DNA of 64,000 bases from Mucilaginibacter lacusdianchii (GCF_009770985.1 NZ_WSRW01000003.1:295275-359274), one strand, 5' to 3'; positions 44,199 through 54,286 are shown, counted from the first letter of the stretch. A program made the numbers and translations. Notes: generated from the sequence alone by a model not told the origin.

Positions 44199-44612
44199 AT
44201 GGCTAGCAACTTAAACAGGTTTATAGACGCCCAAGAGCGGGATTATGATACGGCACTATCCGAAATTAAGAACGGCCGTAAACGCAGTCATTGGATGTGG
44301 TATATTTTTCCGCAAATACAAGGTTTGGGTTTAACGGATACCTCGAGGTATTACGCCATTAATGATATGGCCGAAGCGGAAGCATATCTGGCTCACCCGG
44401 TGTTGGGTCCGCGGTTAATTGCTATTTCGCAGGCATTACTTAAGCTTCCGGGAAGTAATGCTACACAAGTTATGGGAAGTCCGGATGATTTGAAATTGCG
44501 TTCGAGCATGACTTTGTTTGCCAACGTGCCGGGTGCCGATTCGGTTTTTCAAGCCGTACTGGATAAGTTTAACAACGGTCAGCAGGATACGCGTACTTTA
44601 CAGCTTATCTGA
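44199..44612 (+). CDS. DUF1810-family protein
   Basis: This 137-residue soluble protein has the DUF1810 pattern: NLNRFIDAQERDYDTALSEI, the hallmark RSHWMWYIFPQIQGLG, then YLAHPVLGPRLI and MGSPDDLKLRSSMTLFA. Its function is unknown; members occur in bacteria, plants and fungi. It may be co-transcribed with the GNAT gene 58 nt downstream. Confidence 0.9.
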   Translation: MASNLNRFIDAQERDYDTALSEIKNGRKRSHWMWYIFPQIQGLGLTDTSRYYAINDMAEAEAYLAHPVLGPRLIAISQALLKLPGSNATQVMGSPDDLKLRSSMTLFANVPGADSVFQAVLDKFNNGQQDTRTLQLI

Positions 44613-44670
44613 GCAAATCGTATTTTTACATCTAGTGGCGTAAGTGAATTTAGTTTGATAATTTCGCGCC

Positions 44671-45132
44671 ATGCAACCCCTAGCAGTAAAAAGAACAAAC
44701 AGTACAGATACTAATTTTAGAAAACTGGTAACTGAATTAGACCAGGTTTTACGCCAGCGTAACGGCGAAGACATGATGGACGTGTACGACCAGTTTAATG
44801 TCATCGAGAAGATAGATACAGTTGTAATAGCCTATTGGAACGATGAGCCGGTTGGATGCGGTTGTTTTAAGCCTTTTGATAATGAAGCCGTTGAAATTAA
44901 ACGGATGTATGTGCGTGATGTATATAGAGGAAAAGGCATCAGCAAAGCATTACTGGCAACATTGGAAACTTGGGCAAAGGAGTTGGACTACCATTTTACT
45001 GTTTTAGAAACCGGTACCAAGCAAATAGAGGCCATTAGTTTATATGAACGATACGGCTATCAACGCATACCTAAATATGGGCCGTATATAAATTTGCCCG
45101 ATAGCATATGCTACCGTAAGCAGCTGTTGTAG
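44671..45132 (+). CDS. GNAT-family N-acetyltransferase
   Basis: This 153-residue GNAT protein has the acetyl-CoA-binding motif MYVRDVYRGKGISKALL (R-G-K-G) and the late YERYGYQRIP strand-loop typical of the fold. It should acetylate an amine of a small molecule or peptide; the substrate is unknown. It is cytoplasmic, with no signal peptide. Confidence 0.9.
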   Translation: MQPLAVKRTNSTDTNFRKLVTELDQVLRQRNGEDMMDVYDQFNVIEKIDTVVIAYWNDEPVGCGCFKPFDNEAVEIKRMYVRDVYRGKGISKALLATLETWAKELDYHFTVLETGTKQIEAISLYERYGYQRIPKYGPYINLPDSICYRKQLL

Positions 45133-45196
45133 TTTCGGTTACCATAAGTCAAACATTAACCGGCTGATTATGGTAGTATAATAAACCATTCATGTT

Positions 45197-46453
45197 ATGC
45201 AATCTGTTGTTTATAAAATTGTAATTTCTGGATTTTTATTAACTGCCGCTTTAACCGCCTGTCATCATAATGAACCATCTGCAGGTGCAGGTAATCAAAA
45301 GCCCAATGATACACAACCAGGTACATCAACGCCTGTTGAAACCAATGCACCTAACAGTAGTTATAAACCTGCTTTTGCGGGGCAAACGCGTATAGGCGGC
45401 GTGCATACCCAAACACCATTGGCTATTACCGTTCTCAATAGCAACTTGCAACGCCCGTGGGCGATATGCAATTTGCCCGACGGACGCTTTTTGGTAACGC
45501 AAAAAGGGGGTAGCATGCTCATCCTTGCACCAGATGGTAAAGTGAATAAGCAAATAACCGGATTGCCTGCTGTTGTTGATGAAGGGCAGGGCGGCTTATT
45601 GGATGTGAATATTGATCCGCAATTTACCGATAACCGCATGCTTTATTGGGATTATGCGGAACGTACTTCGGGCGGTTCTTTACTGGCTGTAGCCAAAGGC
45701 CGGTTATCGGCAGACGAAACTAAAATTGAAAATGTGCAAGTTATATATCGGGCCGAACCTGCTTACAATGGAGGGTTACAATATGGTTCCCGAATTTTGT
45801 TTGACGAGCAAGGTAACCTGTTTGTAAGTACCGGCGAACGCGGTGCTGATGATATTCGTGTTAAAGCACAAGATTTAAGCGCAGCTATTGGTAAAGTTAT
45901 TCACATCACCAAAGAAGGTAAGCCGGTTGCCGGAGGCCCATTTGCTGGTACAGCTGGTGCTCGCCCCGAAATTTATGCATACGGGTTGCGCAACCCCGAG
46001 GGAATGACTTGGAACCCAGATACGCATGAATTATGGGAGGTAGAATTTGGTCCGCGCGGAGGCGACGAAGTAAACATCATTCGTGCCGGTAAAAACTATG
46101 GCTGGCCGGTTATCACTTATGGTATTGAATACGCGGGCGGTAAGGTAGGCGAGGGCATACAGCAAAAAGATGGTATGGAACAACCACTTTACTACTGGGA
46201 TCCTGTAATATCACCGGCGGGCATCACTTTTTACAACAGCGATATCATCCCGGAATGGAAAGGTAACCTGTTTATCGGCGCCCTAAGCGGGTCGCATGTT
46301 TGCCGTTTAGTAATTAAAGACAATAAGGTTGTGGGCGAAGAACGTTTACTAGCCGATAAAGGCGAACGTTTTAGAGCCATAACTCAAGGTAAAGATGGCG
46401 CTTTGTACACAGTAACCGATGGTGGCAAGTTATATAAAATAGCAAAAAAGTAA
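45197..46453 (+). CDS. Glucose/sorbosone dehydrogenase-like propeller lipoprotein (PQQ-type) with altered catalytic position
   Basis: This 418-residue lipoprotein has lipobox L-T-A-C (C22), a low-complexity Pro/Thr/Asn linker (25-58) and a six-bladed propeller of the aldose sugar dehydrogenase type: QRPWAICNLPDGRFLV, DEGQGGLLDVNIDPQF, YGLRNPEGMTWNP, FGPRGGDEVNII, NYGWPVITYGIEY and YYWDPVISPAGI. In soluble PQQ glucose dehydrogenases a catalytic His lies just before the x-G-x-R segment. Here that segment is GGLQYGSR with Gln195, so dehydrogenase activity is doubtful. It may be a binding or inactive relative, or my alignment may be off. It stands alone between a GNAT gene and a converging kinase gene. 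Confidence 0.85.
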   Translation: MQSVVYKIVISGFLLTAALTACHHNEPSAGAGNQKPNDTQPGTSTPVETNAPNSSYKPAFAGQTRIGGVHTQTPLAITVLNSNLQRPWAICNLPDGRFLVTQKGGSMLILAPDGKVNKQITGLPAVVDEGQGGLLDVNIDPQFTDNRMLYWDYAERTSGGSLLAVAKGRLSADETKIENVQVIYRAEPAYNGGLQYGSRILFDEQGNLFVSTGERGADDIRVKAQDLSAAIGKVIHITKEGKPVAGGPFAGTAGARPEIYAYGLRNPEGMTWNPDTHELWEVEFGPRGGDEVNIIRAGKNYGWPVITYGIEYAGGKVGEGIQQKDGMEQPLYYWDPVISPAGITFYNSDIIPEWKGNLFIGALSGSHVCRLVIKDNKVVGEERLLADKGERFRAITQGKDGALYTVTDGGKLYKIAKK

Positions 46454-46472
46454 GTTTAAGGACATTGCATAG

Positions 46473-48719
46473 TTAATCATCTATTGGTAACTCAATGGTA
46501 AATGCAGTGCCAACACCTACTTCGCTTTCTACAGAAAGAGTACCGTCTAACGCTTCTATATGACTTTTTACCAAAAATAGGCCTAATCCCTTTCCTTGCG
46601 TGTGGGTGTTGAATCGCTTATAAGGTTTGAATAAATCGCTGCCATGCTTAGCTAAATCCAATCCGATGCCGTTGTCGCGAACGCAAATACTCACAGCTTT
46701 GTAACCGGCTGTAACAGTAATATGAATTATAGGCTGCTTTGATGATCGATATTTGATAGCGTTGCTAATTAAGTTGTAAAAAATGCTGTATACATAAGCT
46801 TTATGCGAGAACAAAATAAACGGCTGATCCAGTTCAGTAATAACAGCGTCCGAACGGATGATAGCATCCTTTAAATCAGTTTTTATGTTACTGATAACTT
46901 CTTGCAAATTAATGCTTTCATGATGAACCATCAGTGATCCGTCTGTAGCCGATAAAATGGTGCTTAAATCTTTAATTACCATGTCTAAGCTTTTAACGGC
47001 TTTCTTAAGGTTATCAGCGCACATTTCAACTGTATCTGCGTCTTCCTTGTCCATGTCAAGCAAATCAGCTATACCCATAATGTTGGCAACCGGCGAACGC
47101 AGGTTGTGGGAAACAATGTAGCCAAATTCATGCAGTTCCTTGTTGCGCTTGTATAAATCATCTGCAAACGCTTTTAATTCTTTTTCTGCTTTTTTTTGCC
47201 CCGATATATCGTGCATGGCACCAACCATGCGTAATGCTTTACCTCGTTCATCGCGTATCACAAAGCCTTTATCTACTACATACGCATAAGTACCGTTTGC
47301 CCGTAAAAAGCGATATTCGTCAACCCAGGTGTTTTCTGTGCTGTTTATCACATTGTATATTCCGTCAGATACCCTTTTAGAATCTTCGGGATGTATATTG
47401 TTAATCCAGGTGTTGATGCTTAAATCATCTTCGTTTATTAAGTGGCCAAAGGTTGTTTCAAAGCCTTCACCTAAGTAATGAAGGTTTTGCTCCAGGTTCC
47501 AGTCCCAAATAGCATCAGAACTGGCTTTGGTAGCGTACTTGTATCGTTTGGTACTTTCCTCAAACGATATGGCAAGCAGCTTTTGTGCAGTGATGTCTTG
47601 CAGGGTACCTATTACAATATACTCGTCGGTTTTATCATCTTTTACTTTGCGGCCGGTTTCGCAAACCCATTTGATAGTGCCATCGGTATCAATAACCCGG
47701 TATTCAATGCTATGTTCTTCACCACTTAAGTACTGAGCCTGCTTTTTAAAATATCTTTCTTTATCATCCGGATGAATGACGGTTAAGAGAGATACCACAT
47801 CGTTCAAATCTGCCTTTTTGCTTATGCCCATAATATTAAAAACCTCGTCAGACCAGTAGCGGTTAGTACCATCTGCCAGGTGCTGCCAATACCCTAAGCG
47901 GGCAATCTCCGCAGCTAATTTTAATTTTGCTTCGCTTTCCTTTAGCTTGTCTAACGCCTTAATTCTCTCTGTAACATCACGTGAGTTGGCCACTATGCCG
48001 CCAATAGTTGGGTCGCTTAGCCGGTTGGTTAACACCGTTTCCAACCAGCGATATCCACTATCTTGATGTTTAAAACGGAAAGGCGGGATATGAACAGTTT
48101 TTAAATTAGTTAGTTGCTTAAAAGCAGTTAGCACCATTTCATGATCGGCAGGATGAATAAAGTAAAAAGCATTGCGGCCAATAAATTTTTCGGGGTGCCA
48201 GCCGGTGATGGCGTAAGATGATGCACTTTTGTAAATGTAATTGGCATCCATGCTCAAAATGGAAATCATATCCGAACTATGTTGAACAAGGCTTTTAAAG
48301 CGCTGTTCGTTTAATTGCAACTGCTGGGCTGCCTTTAACCGTTCGGACCCATCGCGGGCTATACAATATATCATCTTTTGCTCATCGTCACGCCGGGCCG
48401 ACCATGCCATAGGTGCAAGTGATCCGTTTTTACATATAAAGCGGTTTTCAAGGTTTGTAACGCTATGTCCGGCCTTAATTTTTTGACCTTCTAGACGAGA
48501 AGCAAGCTGATCATCAGGATGAATGAAATTAAAAACATGTTGGCCAACCAGTTCGTCTGGTTTATAACCCCAAATAGATAATGCAGCAGCGCTAACAGTA
48601 ACAAACTTCCCTTTAGCATCTATAGTGCAAATAACATCAAGGGATAAATCCAGTAGCTTACTTAGCTGAATTTGATGTTGATTATTTGTTTGATGCGTTA
48701 TAATTTCTTGGTCTGCCAT
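46473..48719 (-). CDS. Cytoplasmic multi-PAS sensor histidine kinase
   Basis: This 748-residue kinase has no membrane helix and four PAS/PAC units (about 15-125, 135-255, 265-385 and 395-510), each showing the PAS pattern (for example VTVSAAALSIWGYKPDELVG, HPDD and the PAC turn). A HisKA-like domain has H538 in YIVSHNLRSPVA, and the HATPase_c domain has NLISNAIKYRS, DNGIGLDLAKHG and GKGLGLFLVKSHIEALDG. The HNLRSP phosphoacceptor box is common in Bacteroidota. It has no adjacent response regulator. It converges on the propeller lipoprotein with a 19-nt gap. Confidence 0.93.
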   Translation of the reverse strand: MADQEIITHQTNNQHQIQLSKLLDLSLDVICTIDAKGKFVTVSAAALSIWGYKPDELVGQHVFNFIHPDDQLASRLEGQKIKAGHSVTNLENRFICKNGSLAPMAWSARRDDEQKMIYCIARDGSERLKAAQQLQLNEQRFKSLVQHSSDMISILSMDANYIYKSASSYAITGWHPEKFIGRNAFYFIHPADHEMVLTAFKQLTNLKTVHIPPFRFKHQDSGYRWLETVLTNRLSDPTIGGIVANSRDVTERIKALDKLKESEAKLKLAAEIARLGYWQHLADGTNRYWSDEVFNIMGISKKADLNDVVSLLTVIHPDDKERYFKKQAQYLSGEEHSIEYRVIDTDGTIKWVCETGRKVKDDKTDEYIVIGTLQDITAQKLLAISFEESTKRYKYATKASSDAIWDWNLEQNLHYLGEGFETTFGHLINEDDLSINTWINNIHPEDSKRVSDGIYNVINSTENTWVDEYRFLRANGTYAYVVDKGFVIRDERGKALRMVGAMHDISGQKKAEKELKAFADDLYKRNKELHEFGYIVSHNLRSPVANIMGIADLLDMDKEDADTVEMCADNLKKAVKSLDMVIKDLSTILSATDGSLMVHHESINLQEVISNIKTDLKDAIIRSDAVITELDQPFILFSHKAYVYSIFYNLISNAIKYRSSKQPIIHITVTAGYKAVSICVRDNGIGLDLAKHGSDLFKPYKRFNTHTQGKGLGLFLVKSHIEALDGTLSVESEVGVGTAFTIELPIDD

Positions 48720-48916
48720 TAGGGAAATTTGAGTTCTATTGTCTAAGAATGCATGCTGGTACGTTGCAATTTATAAAATGATATTTTATGTCTGAAATTA
48801 ATAGCATCATTGCTTTAAAGGCAAAATTTATATAATGTTTTTTGAAATATTATTAAATTAATCTTAGTCAAATGGCTCTTGTTACAACAACCTATGGGTT
48901 GGCTTGTTACTGAACC

Positions 48917-50734
48917 ATGAAACATGCTTCCCGACTATACGAGCCCATTGAAAATTACGGAATTATAGGAGACCTGAAAACAGTAGCCCTGGTATCGCTT
49001 AATGGTTCTATCGATTTTATGTCTTTCCCAAGATTTGATTCACCAACAGTATTTGCTTCCATGTTGGACGCTAATAAGGGCGGTTACTTTTCTATTGAAC
49101 CGCAAATGGGCAAGTATAAAACCAAACAACTATACATTCCGGGAACGGCTATTTTACTAACCCGTTTTTTTTCGGAGTCGGGTATTGCCGAAATTATTGA
49201 CTTTATGCCACTAAACCCGAAGGATAAAGATTCAGTGAGCACTATCGTTCGCAAAGTGAGGGCCGTTAGGGGAAATATTACTTTCAAAATGCATTGCGCC
49301 CCAAGGTTTAATTATGCCCGTGATGAGCATAGCAGCGAATTAAAAGATAACCATATCATATTTTCGGCCAAAAATGACGGTATAGCAAAGCTGCGTTTAC
49401 AAGCCGACGTTCCATTGCAGGTACAAGACCAAGATGGGTATGCCGAATTTACGGTCGATGAATCGGGTGTAGCGCATATCATCTTGGAGTCGGTCGAAAC
49501 CGGAAACGAAAGTGCGTTTCATAACTTGGAACATTATACACACAACACCTACCAGCAAACCATATCCGCCTGGCGTAAATGGATTACCAAAACAACTTAC
49601 CGGGGCAGGTGGAGCGAGTTAGTATGGCGGTCGGCCATCACTTTAAAGCTACTTACGTCACATAAATACGGTTCGGTGGTTGCGGCGGCAACTTTTGGTT
49701 TGCCAGAAGCTATTGGTGGTAACCGTAACTGGGATTATCGGTATACTTGGGTAAGAGATGCTGCTTTTACCATGTACGCTTTTTTGCGTTTGGGGTTGTA
49801 TGACGAGGCGACTGAGTTTTTGACCTGGATTTTTAATGTCAGCACTAACAACAAATTACAGTTAATTTATGGAATTGACGGTACTACCGAGCTAGAGGAA
49901 AAAGAGCTGGATCATTTAGATGGATACCGCGATTCTAAGCCGGTACGTATAGGTAATGCCGCGCGCGACCAGCTGCAGATTGATATTTATGGCGAATTGA
50001 TAGATACCATTTACATCTACAATAAATCGCACAAACCGATTACTTACGAGTTTTGGCAGGTGGTGTGCCAGTATGTACAAGTGGTTATCGAAAGCTGGCA
50101 TTTACCCGACCATGGCATTTGGGAAATCAGGAATGAGAAAAAAGAATTTTTGCATACCCGCCTAATGTGCTGGGTGGCAATGGATAGGGCTATCAAAATA
50201 GCCGATTTCCGTTCATTCCCATACCCGGAGCAGGAATGGAAAAAAGTACGCGACGAAATTTACAATGATATCTACCATAATTTTTGGAACGAAGATTTAA
50301 AGGCTTGGGTACAATACAAAGGTGCACAGGTTGTTGACGCCAGTGTATTACTAATGCCGTTGCTGCATTACATTTCGCCTGTTGAACCGCGCTGGCTATC
50401 TACTATGGAAGTGATTGATGATAAATTGCGTTTGGATGTTCTTATTTACAGATATCAAAACGAATTCGAGAAAATTGACGGATTGGATGGCGAAGAGGGT
50501 ACTTTTAACATGTGTTCTTTTTGGTTTATTGAAGCTTTGGCTAAGAGTGGTGAAATTGAACGTGCTGTAGAAAATTTTGAAAAAATGAGAGGTTACGCCA
50601 ATCATTTAGGATTGTTTAGTGAAGAGCTGGGTAAGCAGGGCGAGCATCTGGGTAACTTTCCACAGGCGTTCACCCACCTGGCACTTATCAGCGCTGCACT
50701 CGAGTTAGATAAGCAAATAAGCAGATTACATTAG
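48917..50734 (+). CDS. Glycoside hydrolase family 15 (glucoamylase/trehalase-like)
   Basis: This 605-residue cytoplasmic enzyme has an N-terminal beta-sandwich (YEPIENYGIIGDLKTVALV, GSIDFMSFPRFDSPTVFA) and a C-terminal (alpha/alpha)6 barrel. The barrel carries GNRNWDYRYTWVRDAAF, the usual site of the acid-base region, and EEGTFNMCSFWFIEAL with E526/E527. Bacterial members of this length hydrolyse trehalose or alpha-glucans. The lack of a signal peptide suggests an intracellular sugar store such as trehalose or glycogen-derived oligosaccharides. It is a single-gene unit before tRNA-Gly. Confidence 0.92.
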   Translation: MKHASRLYEPIENYGIIGDLKTVALVSLNGSIDFMSFPRFDSPTVFASMLDANKGGYFSIEPQMGKYKTKQLYIPGTAILLTRFFSESGIAEIIDFMPLNPKDKDSVSTIVRKVRAVRGNITFKMHCAPRFNYARDEHSSELKDNHIIFSAKNDGIAKLRLQADVPLQVQDQDGYAEFTVDESGVAHIILESVETGNESAFHNLEHYTHNTYQQTISAWRKWITKTTYRGRWSELVWRSAITLKLLTSHKYGSVVAAATFGLPEAIGGNRNWDYRYTWVRDAAFTMYAFLRLGLYDEATEFLTWIFNVSTNNKLQLIYGIDGTTELEEKELDHLDGYRDSKPVRIGNAARDQLQIDIYGELIDTIYIYNKSHKPITYEFWQVVCQYVQVVIESWHLPDHGIWEIRNEKKEFLHTRLMCWVAMDRAIKIADFRSFPYPEQEWKKVRDEIYNDIYHNFWNEDLKAWVQYKGAQVVDASVLLMPLLHYISPVEPRWLSTMEVIDDKLRLDVLIYRYQNEFEKIDGLDGEEGTFNMCSFWFIEALAKSGEIERAVENFEKMRGYANHLGLFSEELGKQGEHLGNFPQAFTHLALISAALELDKQISRLH

Positions 50735-50780
50735 TATTAAGCAAGGGTAGGATACGATTCAAAAATTTTTCAAAAAAATT

Positions 50781-50810
50781 TTTGAATCGTAAATGTAGTT
50801 TCTATATTTG
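50781..50810 (+). promoter_or_regulatory. Promoter of tRNA-Gly
   Basis: TTTG (50781-50784) is followed after 18 nt by TATATTTG (50803-50810), a near-ideal Bacteroidota primary promoter. It ends 48 nt before the tRNA. Confidence 0.8.
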
Positions 50811-50858
50811 CGCTCCCAAACGGAAAGAAGCTTATTAAAAACAAGCCTTTCCAAACAG

Positions 50859-50931
<73 letters not shown>

Positions 50932-50935
50932 CTTC

Positions 50936-50967
50936 AAAAAGCCGGTAAGTAATTGCCGGCTTTTTTG
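50936..50967 (+). terminator. Terminator of tRNA-Gly
   Basis: AAAAAGCCGG (50936-50945) pairs with CCGGCTTTTT (50956-50965), and the T-run continues to 50966. This is a typical intrinsic terminator just after the tRNA. Confidence 0.88.
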
Positions 50968-50980
50968 TTATAATAATATT

Positions 50981-51020
50981 AAAACAAAAAAGGCCTTCCC
51001 ATCGGAAGGCCTTTTTTGTT
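50981..51020 (-). terminator. Terminator of the alcohol dehydrogenase gene
   Basis: AAAAAGGCCTTCC and GGAAGGCCTTTTT form a long stem with a CATC-type loop, flanked by A and T runs, so it works in both directions. It lies 19 nt past the stop codon of the minus-strand dehydrogenase gene. Confidence 0.88.
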
Positions 51021-51038
51021 TAGTACGCTAAAATCTAC

Positions 51039-52082
51039 TTATAAAGTAGACATGTCAATTACGAAGCGGTAATGCACGTCGCCAGCTAAGGTGCGCTCAT
51101 AAGCTTCATTGATTTTGTCGATGCTGATCACTTCTACATCCGAAGTAATATTTTTCTCAGCACAGTAATCCAGCATTTCCTGTGTTTCTTTAATACCACC
51201 TACCAGTGAACCTGCCAGCGTACGGCGACCTAATATTAACGGGAAGGCTGCAACAGGGGTTGGTTCTGGCGGAGCGCCCAATAGTACCATCACACCATCC
51301 GTTTTCAACAAGTTCAAATACTCATTGTAATCGTGAGGAGCTGATACGGTATTGATGATAATGTCAAAACTACCGGCCAGTTCACTCATGGTATCTTTAT
51401 CGGTAGTTAATTTGAAATAATGTGCACCTAATTCGGCGGCATCTTTCTCTTTACTTTTAGAGCGGCTTAGCATGGTAACTTCGGCACCCATTGAGGCAGC
51501 CAGTTTAACAGCCATGTGGCCCAAACCGCCTAAACCTACTACGGCTACTTTATCGCCTTCCTTAACATTCCAATGGCGCAATGGAGAATAGGTGGTGATA
51601 CCAGCACACAAAAGCGGTGCAACTTTTTCAAGCGGCAATTTATCCGATACCGATAAAACAAAGTGTTGGGTTACCACAATGTGACTTGAATAACCACCTA
51701 GCGTTATAGATGATTGGTCTTGTGTAGGGGAGTTGTAAGTTTGCGTATGTCCGTTCAGGCAATACTGCTCTAAATCATGCTCGCAATTAACGCAGTGCAT
51801 GCAAGAGTCTACAAAACAACCTACACCTACGGTATCACCTTCTTTAAAGCGGGTTACATTTTCACCCACACGTGTTACTTTACCTACAATTTCGTGACCG
51901 GGAACGGCCGGGTAAACTGTACCACCCCACTCATTACGGGCAGTGTGAATGTCGGAGTGGCATACGCCACAATATAAAATTTTGATTTCTACGTCGTCCG
52001 GACCGGGTTCGCGCCGATCGATGGTAAACGGAGCCAATGGCTTGTCGGCTGCCTGGGCAGCATAGGCTTTTGCTGATGTCAT
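51039..52082 (-). CDS. Zinc-dependent NAD(P)-alcohol/aldehyde dehydrogenase (YahK/CAD-like)
   Basis: This 347-residue medium-chain dehydrogenase has the catalytic-zinc segment YCGVCHSDIHTARNEWG with PGHEIVG, and the structural-zinc Cys set CFVDSCMHCVNCEHDLEQYC. The Rossmann loop is GLGGLGHMAVKLA. The pattern is that of the cinnamyl-alcohol-dehydrogenase/YahK branch, which reduces a broad range of aldehydes with NADPH. It is cytoplasmic and transcribed alone, with its own terminator. Confidence 0.94.
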   Translation of the reverse strand: MTSAKAYAAQAADKPLAPFTIDRREPGPDDVEIKILYCGVCHSDIHTARNEWGGTVYPAVPGHEIVGKVTRVGENVTRFKEGDTVGVGCFVDSCMHCVNCEHDLEQYCLNGHTQTYNSPTQDQSSITLGGYSSHIVVTQHFVLSVSDKLPLEKVAPLLCAGITTYSPLRHWNVKEGDKVAVVGLGGLGHMAVKLAASMGAEVTMLSRSKSKEKDAAELGAHYFKLTTDKDTMSELAGSFDIIINTVSAPHDYNEYLNLLKTDGVMVLLGAPPEPTPVAAFPLILGRRTLAGSLVGGIKETQEMLDYCAEKNITSDVEVISIDKINEAYERTLAGDVHYRFVIDMSTL

Positions 52083-52183
52083 GTTTGGTTAATAGTTTGT
52101 ACAAAAATGAATACCCAAAGCCGAAGTTTTGTTTGCAGAATGCAATTTTGAAGTTTAAACATTCAAACAGTATTTTCGAAACA

Positions 52184-52210
52184 TAAAAAGTCCCACTTCT
52201 GAGGTGGGCC
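52184..52210 (-). terminator. Terminator of the OmpA-type gene
   Basis: On the minus strand CCCAC and GTGGG form a stem followed by ACTTTTTATG, 28 nt past the end of the OmpA-type gene. Confidence 0.7.
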
Positions 52211-52237
52211 TTTAAACTATTAATCACAATTAAATTC

Positions 52238-53095
52238 TTACTGCTTTTCAGGAGCTTTACCAATCAAATCCATAAACTGATCCAGTTTTGGCGTGATAAT
52301 GATTTGTGTACGGCGGTTTTTAATTCGTCCGGCCTCCGTGCTGTTGTCAGCAATAGGATTGTATTCGCCACGGCCACCAGCGGTTAAGCGTTTGGGATCT
52401 ACACCGTAATTGGTTTGCAGCGCCAATACTACTGATGATGCACGTAAAGCACTCAAATCCCAGTTGTTACGAATGTTTTTCTGGGTAATAGGTACATTAT
52501 CGGTATTACCTTCAATCAGCACATCATAAGTGCTGTAATCTTTAATAATTTTAGAGATTTTGCTCAGCGTTTCTCCAGCCTGAGGTGAAATTTCATAACT
52601 GCCCGATTTATAAAGCATGTTATCAGCCAGTGAAATATAAACCACACCTTTTAATACCTGCACATCTACATCACGCATTTCCTGCTGACTTAACGAACGT
52701 GTCAGGTTATTGGTAAGTACCATATTAAGCGAGTCGCTTTTGTTTTTAGCGTTCACCAATTGCTGAATGTATTTGTTAGAACGATTAATCTCGTCAACCA
52801 GTTTAGAGATATTAACGTTACCCTGGCTGCTGGAATTTAAACATTTGTCTAAAGCCTCCTGCAATGTTTTGTTGTTGGCACGTTCCGAAGCAATTTGTTC
52901 TTCCAGGCTTTTTACCCTGCCGTTTACCACCGCCAAGTTGCGTTCGCTGGTTAAAAAGCGGCCACGCATGTCGCGGGTGTTGCTATCTAGCCGGTTGTAG
53001 CGGGTTTGCAGTTCAGTGTATTGTTTTTTGCTGACACAACTCTGGGCCATCACGGCCAACAAAAGCAAGGCCGGTATAGTTAGTTGAATTTTCAT
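52238..53095 (-). CDS. OmpA-family lipoprotein with coiled coil
   Basis: This 285-residue protein has a lipobox ending M-A-Q-S-C (C20), a long coiled-coil region (about 22-135) and a C-terminal OmpA domain (about 145-270). The peptidoglycan-binding pattern is VLIEGNTDNVPI, NWDLSALRASSVV and IKNRRTQIII. It should sit in the outer membrane by its lipid and hold peptidoglycan, stabilising the envelope. It has its own terminator. Confidence 0.93.
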   Translation of the reverse strand: MKIQLTIPALLLLAVMAQSCVSKKQYTELQTRYNRLDSNTRDMRGRFLTSERNLAVVNGRVKSLEEQIASERANNKTLQEALDKCLNSSSQGNVNISKLVDEINRSNKYIQQLVNAKNKSDSLNMVLTNNLTRSLSQQEMRDVDVQVLKGVVYISLADNMLYKSGSYEISPQAGETLSKISKIIKDYSTYDVLIEGNTDNVPITQKNIRNNWDLSALRASSVVLALQTNYGVDPKRLTAGGRGEYNPIADNSTEAGRIKNRRTQIIITPKLDQFMDLIGKAPEKQ

Positions 53096-53230
53096 AAGCT
53101 AATACTTAAGTTAGTAATATGTACGAATGATAGTTAAACTAAAAAAAGGCAAGAAGGTTTGATTTGTGGTTGTAAGCTGGTTGGCATCGTAAATCCAAAA
53201 TGCTGATATATCATAAAAAGCTGCAGCAAA

Positions 53231-54124
53231 TTACATTGTAAACTCCTCATAGGCGGCTGTGAGGCTCCGCTTAATACCATCGCCCTGCCATTCAGTAACA
53301 CCAGGTATGCTGGTGGCAGCCAATATTTCGTCTTTACTTTTACCGGCTTTGATACTGCTTTTTACAAAATCTATTAGGCGTTCCATATAGTTTTGCATAG
53401 CAGCTAAATCGGCCATAGATCCGGTTACCTTCTCGGGGTCAAAGGCATGACCAAATACGAATAAGGTATCTTTATTAAATTGCTTTTGCGCTTTTTGTAA
53501 TACGTTTACCCAGCTTTGCACGGATGCACCTGTTGTGCGGTCAACAAAAGGGTAGCGGCGGTTAAATACCAAATCGCCGGTGTGTACAATGTTGGCGTTT
53601 TCAAAATGAATCATGCTATCGCCGTTGGTATGGCCAGCGCCCCAGTAATAAGCATGTATGCGCTCATCGCCCAATTTTACTTTCCATTCAGTGGTAAAGG
53701 TAGTGTCAGGGTATAGCTGTTTGTCATCGTTGTTTTGCTTAGCGGCTGTACTTTTTTGATTAGCCAGTGAATTGGCGTGTGAGGCTACGTGTTGTGCTAT
53801 GCCTTTAAATGAGATGTTCCCACTGGTATGATCGCCATGATGGTGGGTGTTAATAAGCCATTGAATAGGTTTGTCTGATTGCTTTTTTAACTCGGCAATT
53901 AAATGCTCGGCTGGTGCCGGAAACTCGGCATCTACTACAGCTATACCTTCTTTATTTACCAGCCAGGCAATAGTGCCGCCCTGCTCTGCAAATATGCCCA
54001 CGTTGTTGCGTAAAGGTTTAAACTTATAACCGGGCTGCAATGCCCAGGCTAAACTTTTTTGATTAGCCAGTGACAAGGCACCCGCTGATAATAAGCTGCT
54101 GGTTAAAAACTGACGACGTTGCAT
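53231..54124 (-). CDS. Tat-exported metallo-beta-lactamase-fold hydrolase
   Basis: This 297-residue protein opens M-Q-R-R-Q-F-L-T-S-S, a textbook Tat signal, followed by a hydrophobic stretch. The MBL fold has the metal motif NTHHHGDHTSG, then YWGAGHTNGD and VHTGDLVFNR, and a late His in VFGHAFDPE. It acts in the periplasm on an ester, thioester or lactam that cannot be named; general MBL hydrolase is the safe call. It is a single-gene unit. Confidence 0.9.
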   Translation of the reverse strand: MQRRQFLTSSLLSAGALSLANQKSLAWALQPGYKFKPLRNNVGIFAEQGGTIAWLVNKEGIAVVDAEFPAPAEHLIAELKKQSDKPIQWLINTHHHGDHTSGNISFKGIAQHVASHANSLANQKSTAAKQNNDDKQLYPDTTFTTEWKVKLGDERIHAYYWGAGHTNGDSMIHFENANIVHTGDLVFNRRYPFVDRTTGASVQSWVNVLQKAQKQFNKDTLFVFGHAFDPEKVTGSMADLAAMQNYMERLIDFVKSSIKAGKSKDEILAATSIPGVTEWQGDGIKRSLTAAYEEFTM

Positions 54125-54286
54125 AATTGGTTTAATGATTTTGGTTCGGTAAGATAAAAAATTAATAAGAACTTAATTATACTAGTTACTTTGTTATACA
54201 TTGAGTTGTAAGTAAGTTGTTAATTTCAAACAAATTCAAATGTCAGTACTTTAATCTGCATCTTATTAATATGTTATATAGCAGAT

